Shown here: piece by piece, positions 60,360 to 64,000 of the stretch
Layout of the letters: every line of letters begins with the position of its first letter
Numbering within the stretch: the first letter of the stretch is position 1
Source: Helicostylum pulchrum
Lineage: Eukaryota; Mucoromycota; Mucoromycetes; Mucorales; Mucoraceae
Length of the DNA: 64,000 nt
Assembly: GCA_025677825.1 (NCBI GenBank)
Contig: JAIXMO010000071.1
Coordinates: 1-64,000, forward strand
Direction of reading: 5' to 3'
Position numbers and translations under genes: made by a program
Notes under the pieces: model-generated
Seen by the model: only the letters and a program-made list of their open reading frames with translations
Told to the model about the DNA's origin: nothing
The model's database searches: none

Positions 60360-62503
60360 ATGTCAAGTAATAACGCTACATCTATTCATATCAGTTGTTA
60401 TACGCCCATTTCAGAGAGACTTACCGTACCTTTGACCAATTGGAAGAAATCCGTAGTAGACTATATTCCCCTACACGGTGTCAGATTTGTGAAAGGCACA
60501 ACTAGAACCGCAGAGGGGCAAGAGAGGGCAAAAGCTCAGCGATTAAATACCACCGAAGGTCCCAAGCCCAGAACCCGGTATATTGATTATGTTTTCAAAA
60601 CGTATTACTCTTGTCATCGTTCTGGTGAAAAGAGACAAACTAAACCGAGCAAAATAATAGCAGCGAAGGATCTAGAAAATTACAAAAAAAAGTAAAAAAA
60701 ATTGAATGTACTGCTAATTTGGTAGCTACCTGTTATAAAAGCGATCCTAATAATGTTGTCTTGCATCACACCGGTAACCATAATCATCAGATTGGTGGTC
60801 TTGAAGACTTGAAGTTTCTGCCATTGTCGCAAGTAGCTAAACAGTTGATTGAGCAAAGATTACGCGAAGGATTTAGAAAGAGAGACACCAGAATTTCAAT
60901 TCAAAACAATTTTCTTCGTTATAGTCAAGCCAACTTGAATACCGATGTAGAGCAATCTCTTGGTAACGAAGCTCAAGTTATCGTTCACCGTGATCAGATG
61001 GTTCACTCCACAGAGATTTATAACATCTATAAAAAAATCCAAGAAGCTTTCTACAAAAAAGCAGATGATCAGAAAGAATCTGTTAAACTTTGGTTGACCA
61101 AGTTAAAAGAAAATGAAGGATACAATACTTTTTTGGCAGATAATTTTGATAGCACCTTCTCGTTTGGATTTGTCTCATCATGGCAAAAGGCACTCTTGAT
61201 TGAAAGTGCAAGTGTATGTCCGGATGCCACTCATTGTACCTCTAACATTGATAAAGGGATACTTTACACCATCGTGACCCGTCATCCATGGACTGGTACA
61301 GGATGTTCTGTAGCATTCTTTTTTACGACTGATCATTCGATGTTACCAGTAAAGCATTTTCTTTACTTCTTGAGATATACCGTTCACTTTTCGGGCTGGA
61401 AAAAGATCACCATCGATATCAGTACCGCCGAAAGAAATGCAATCAATTCTGTCTACCCAGAAGTTGTGATTCAGTGGTGCCTTTTCCACGTCGCAAGAGC
61501 CTGGATGGGTAAGATTCGCGAGTATATCAAGCTTGGAAGTTCAGCAGCTAACGCCTGGGTACATAGAGCAATTATTACCGATTTTAAAAGAATGATGTGG
61601 GAGAAGGACACCTCTGTTTTTCTGCCAATGCTTAGTTAATTTGTGATTACTTATGCAGCATATCCTGATTTCATCCAGTACTTTAATCGACAATACTTGG
61701 AGAACGATGCTTTTATGCGCTGGTCTGTCGCCTTTCAGCCTCAAGTTTTTACCAGTATGGAGACCAACAACTATGTTGAGAGCTGGCACAATCAGCTTAA
61801 AACGACATATTTAAACAGAAAAAGAAATAGACGCGTTGATAGATTGATTTTCATCCTTGTCAGAGATGTACTTCCTGATTACGTTCAAAACGTAAACAGA
61901 ATGGTGTTGAATATCGGCAAAATGAGTCCAGAAGAAAGAAGAAGAAGGGCTCGCGAGATGAGTGCAGAAGATGTGAACGTGGCTACTCTTGTAACAATGA
62001 TTGAAGAGCTGGAAGAGCAAACTGGATACAAGGTTCGCTCTTTTTCAGATGAGGAAGTGTACTACATCATTCAAGTGGAGCAGGATAGCATAAAACCTTG
62101 TGGTTGTAAGGATTTCCGTTGGAACCGTATCTCTTGCAAGCACATGTACCTTCTCAAACGTTTGCACAGGGATTTAGCTACTTTTGAGCGTGAGTATAAA
62201 AAAAAATATCAGCATTTTTTTTTATTAAAATCTAACCATTATGTATTTTAAGCCGTCGTGTACGATGGAATTAGAATGGCAAGAGCTGAAGAAACAGCAA
62301 ACGAGGAACCTGTACTTGAACCTTCTACCGTATTCGATTTTTCTGACTTGATTGCAACATTATCTATGTATCAACACAATCCTCGCAATCTAAATGAGCA
62401 ACAGTTAGAAAGTATCAAATCACATGTAGATGAAATTAGTTTGTTACTTCAAAACGATGACAGATTACCTTCAAACATAAATTTACAAACGCAACATCGA
62501 TAA
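60360..62503 (+). pseudogene. Mutator-like (MULE) DDE transposase with SWIM zinc finger, damaged copy
   Basis: The frame starts MSSNNATSIHISCYTPISER. An N-terminal zinc-finger-like region (YYSCHRSGEK, IECTANLVATC, HHTGNHNH) resembles the FLYWCH/WRKY-type DNA-binding fold of MULEs. The catalytic core shows CPDATHCTS (first Asp), ITIDISTAERNAI (second Asp), the CxxH motif WCLFHVARAW, and TNNYVESWHNQLKTTYL (Glu). The SWIM finger is CGCKDFRWNRISCKHMYL. One intron (about 62191-62252) precedes the last exon. Lesions: a one-base shift in an A tract at 60684-60691 and an in-frame TAA at 61637-61639. Otherwise it is well preserved, so the insertion is not ancient. Confidence 0.85.
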
Positions 62504-62700
62504 AATAATAAAAAAAAAATAGTAATAAAAAAAAGAGGCCATGATTGATATTTAAAAGCCGCTTATCTGTTAGGTAAATAAGGGCGTTCTGCATGAAAAA
62601 ATACGTCACACTTTTTTTTGTCAATAGAACGTGTACCAAAGTTTTTGAATAATTTTTTTTCTTCAATAGATTTTATTTTTATAAAACAGTATAATATAAA
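62504..62700. other. Right flank of the Fanzor/MULE unit and UCH37 promoter
   Basis: This 197-base region must contain the right end of the mobile element and the promoter of the next gene. A 7-bp stem with a 2-base bulge forms between 62560-62566 (CGCTTAT) and 62578-62586 (ATAAGGGCG). T tracts at 62611-62620 and 62650-62660 precede the start. No terminal repeat could be paired with the left side. Confidence 0.45.
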
Positions 62701-63901
62701 ATGGCAGAAGAAATGTGGTGTACGATTGAAAGCGATCCTGGTAAATCACTATACGGAAAGAGACAAGCCAAAAGTAAAATTGACCTTTTTTTTATGCAGG
62801 TGTTTTCACCGAGTTGATGGCAGGTATGGGTGTTCAAGGTGTTCAAATGGAAGAAATTTATAGTTTAGACGAAGCAACCATGGAAGAATTAAAGTAATTA
62901 TTAACTACATCGATTACTTTTTTTAAAAAAGAAAACCAACTAAAAAACAATTTCATGTGTAGACCTATTTATGGTTTAATCTTTTTATTCAAATGGCAAA
63001 ATAAGAAGAATGGACAACCTGCTCCTGAAGTTGATGAAAATTCGAACGTATTCTTTGCTAACCAAGTCATTAACAATGCTTGTGCCACACAAGCTATTTT
63101 GCAAATCTTGTTAAATAGAGACGATATAGAAATTGGACAAGAATTAAGAAACTTTAAAGAATTTACAGCGGATTTTCCTCCTGACGTACGAAAAAAATAT
63201 TATATGTTGTATCCATATAGGAAAGACTTAACCATTCTTACTATTTAGATGAAAGGATTAGCTATCTCTAATAGTGAATTGGTCCGCACAGTGCATAATA
63301 GTTTTGCTAGATCAGACCCTTTTGTTAATGAAATTGTTGATCCTAATGCAGGAAAAGACCAAGACGTATACCATTTTATTGCTTATACACCTATTCATGG
63401 TGCACTTTATGAATTGGATGGATTGAGCCGAGGACCAGTGAATTTAGGTGCATGTGATGATAACAATTGGACTAACCAAGCCAATGAAGCTATTCAACGT
63501 CGTATGCAGGGATATGGAGATTCTGAATTGCATTTTAGTTTAATGGCTTTAACCAAGGATAAAGTTGAATGCTATCAAGAACAAATTGAGGAATTGGATG
63601 GCTTACTTTTATCTCTTGGTGAAGATGCTGTAAATGAAAGAAATCAATTAAATAATCAACGTAGTTCGTTACAACACAAGTTACATTTGGAACAAGAAAA
63701 GAGAGCTAGATGGCATGTAAGTTATACAAATAAAGATGCACTTTTTTTTTTAATACGTGGAATTTAATTGTTTTCATATAGAGAGAAAATGTATTGAGAA
63801 AGCATAATTTTATACCAATGATTTACAATCTTTTAAAGAAACTCGCTGAAAAGGATCAATTAGTACCACTTGTCGCAAAGGCCAAAGAAAAAAAGCAATA
63901 A
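62701..63901 (+). CDS. UCH37: Proteasome-associated ubiquitin C-terminal hydrolase UCH37/UCHL5
   Basis: This is a deubiquitinase that binds the 19S proteasome (or INO80) and trims ubiquitin chains. Exons are inferred from the ATG at 62701 to the TAA at 63899-63901. The start [19 protein letters not shown] is typical. The catalytic cysteine lies in [14 protein letters not shown], and the catalytic histidine in [20 protein letters not shown] with the following GL. The C-terminal helical and ULD-like tail is present ([20 protein letters not shown]), with a Lys-rich end. All junctions are GT-AG and in phase. It lies just right of the Fanzor/MULE unit and appears undamaged. Confidence 0.94.
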
Positions 63902-64000
63902 TGCACTAAATAAGGAAACTTTTTAAATAAATTAGTCATCGATTTTTGAAGCAACTCATCATCATCTACTTATCTCGTTTTCGAGAAGTGGCAATTGTTA
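63902..64000. other. 3' flank at the window edge
   Basis: Ninety-nine bases follow the UCH37 stop, with AATAAATT-like polyadenylation context (63925-63932). Nothing else can be seen before the window ends. Confidence 0.4.

Noticed and set aside
57489..61639. Reassigned stop codons (TAR read as Gln) in this genome
   Set aside because: Conserved genes nearby (BET3, VPS15, MIS12, EMC3, UCH37) end correctly at TAA, and in-frame TAR occurs only in the mobile unit and other relics.
61634..61657. 24-base intron removing the in-frame TAA of the transposase
   Set aside because: GT...AG limits exist and the frame would be kept, but 24 bases is below any intron seen here, and the residues it removes look like normal transposase sequence.
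56290..62503. IS607/IS605-type element with serine or Y1 recombinase next to Fanzor
   Set aside because: No serine-recombinase or HUH motif is visible. The neighbour is clearly a MULE-type DDE transposase.

Overview
The window reads as nuclear DNA of an early-diverging filamentous fungus, most likely a Mucorales member (Mucoromycota). It is AT-rich. Its genes carry many short GT-AG introns, and poly(T)/poly(A) tracts fill the introns and spacers. Most conserved genes match fungal families (VPS15, BET3, PET191, FIS1, EMC3, SPO11, RAB2, UCH37, MIS12, malic enzyme, a rhizopuspepsin-type protease). The ancient transposon relics are of kinds common in these fungi. I cannot name the genus. I saw no tRNA, rRNA or CRISPR array.

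Layout. 1-3.4 kb: gene-poor, decayed repeats and a possible gene fragment at the edge. 3.4-17.6 kb: dense housekeeping block: a VC0807-like membrane protein, BET3 (TRAPP), PET191 (cytochrome oxidase assembly), the beta subunit of methylcrotonyl-CoA carboxylase, VPS15 (PI3-kinase complex), MIS12 (kinetochore) overlapping VPS15 tail to tail, and a BTB-type protein. 17.6-21.8 kb: transposon graveyard with a broken minus-strand gene, a tnp2/CACTA-type transposase relic, a 1.1 kb inverted-repeat element and a Tc1/mariner relic. 21.8-27.3 kb: minus-strand cluster of an F-box/UBP-finger/DUSP protein, an unrecognised acidic protein, a SET-like protein and FIS1. 27.3-35.2 kb: repeats, a MITE-like element and a broken lineage-specific gene. 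35.2-54.5 kb: second dense block: C2H2 factor, Zds-like protein, RING E3, malic enzyme, cyclic-nucleotide phosphodiesterase, an unknown protein, an LDH-like protein lacking catalytic residues, aspartic protease, EMC3, SPO11, a small membrane protein and RAB2.

56.3-62.5 kb is the most notable part. It holds a eukaryotic TnpB homologue (Fanzor) split by about a dozen introns, followed 73 bp later on the same strand by a Mutator-like (MULE) DDE transposase with a SWIM finger. Together they look like one composite mobile element sitting between RAB2 and UCH37. Both genes carry lesions: three in-frame stops, all of a kind reachable by CAR to TAR change, and frameshifts at homopolymer runs plus one splice-phase conflict. 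This copy is probably decaying, unless part of the damage is assembly error. UCH37 (62.7-63.9 kb) closes the window.

Exon limits below were set by eye from GT/AG sites and reading-frame continuity. Family calls rest on recognised motifs, not on database searches.
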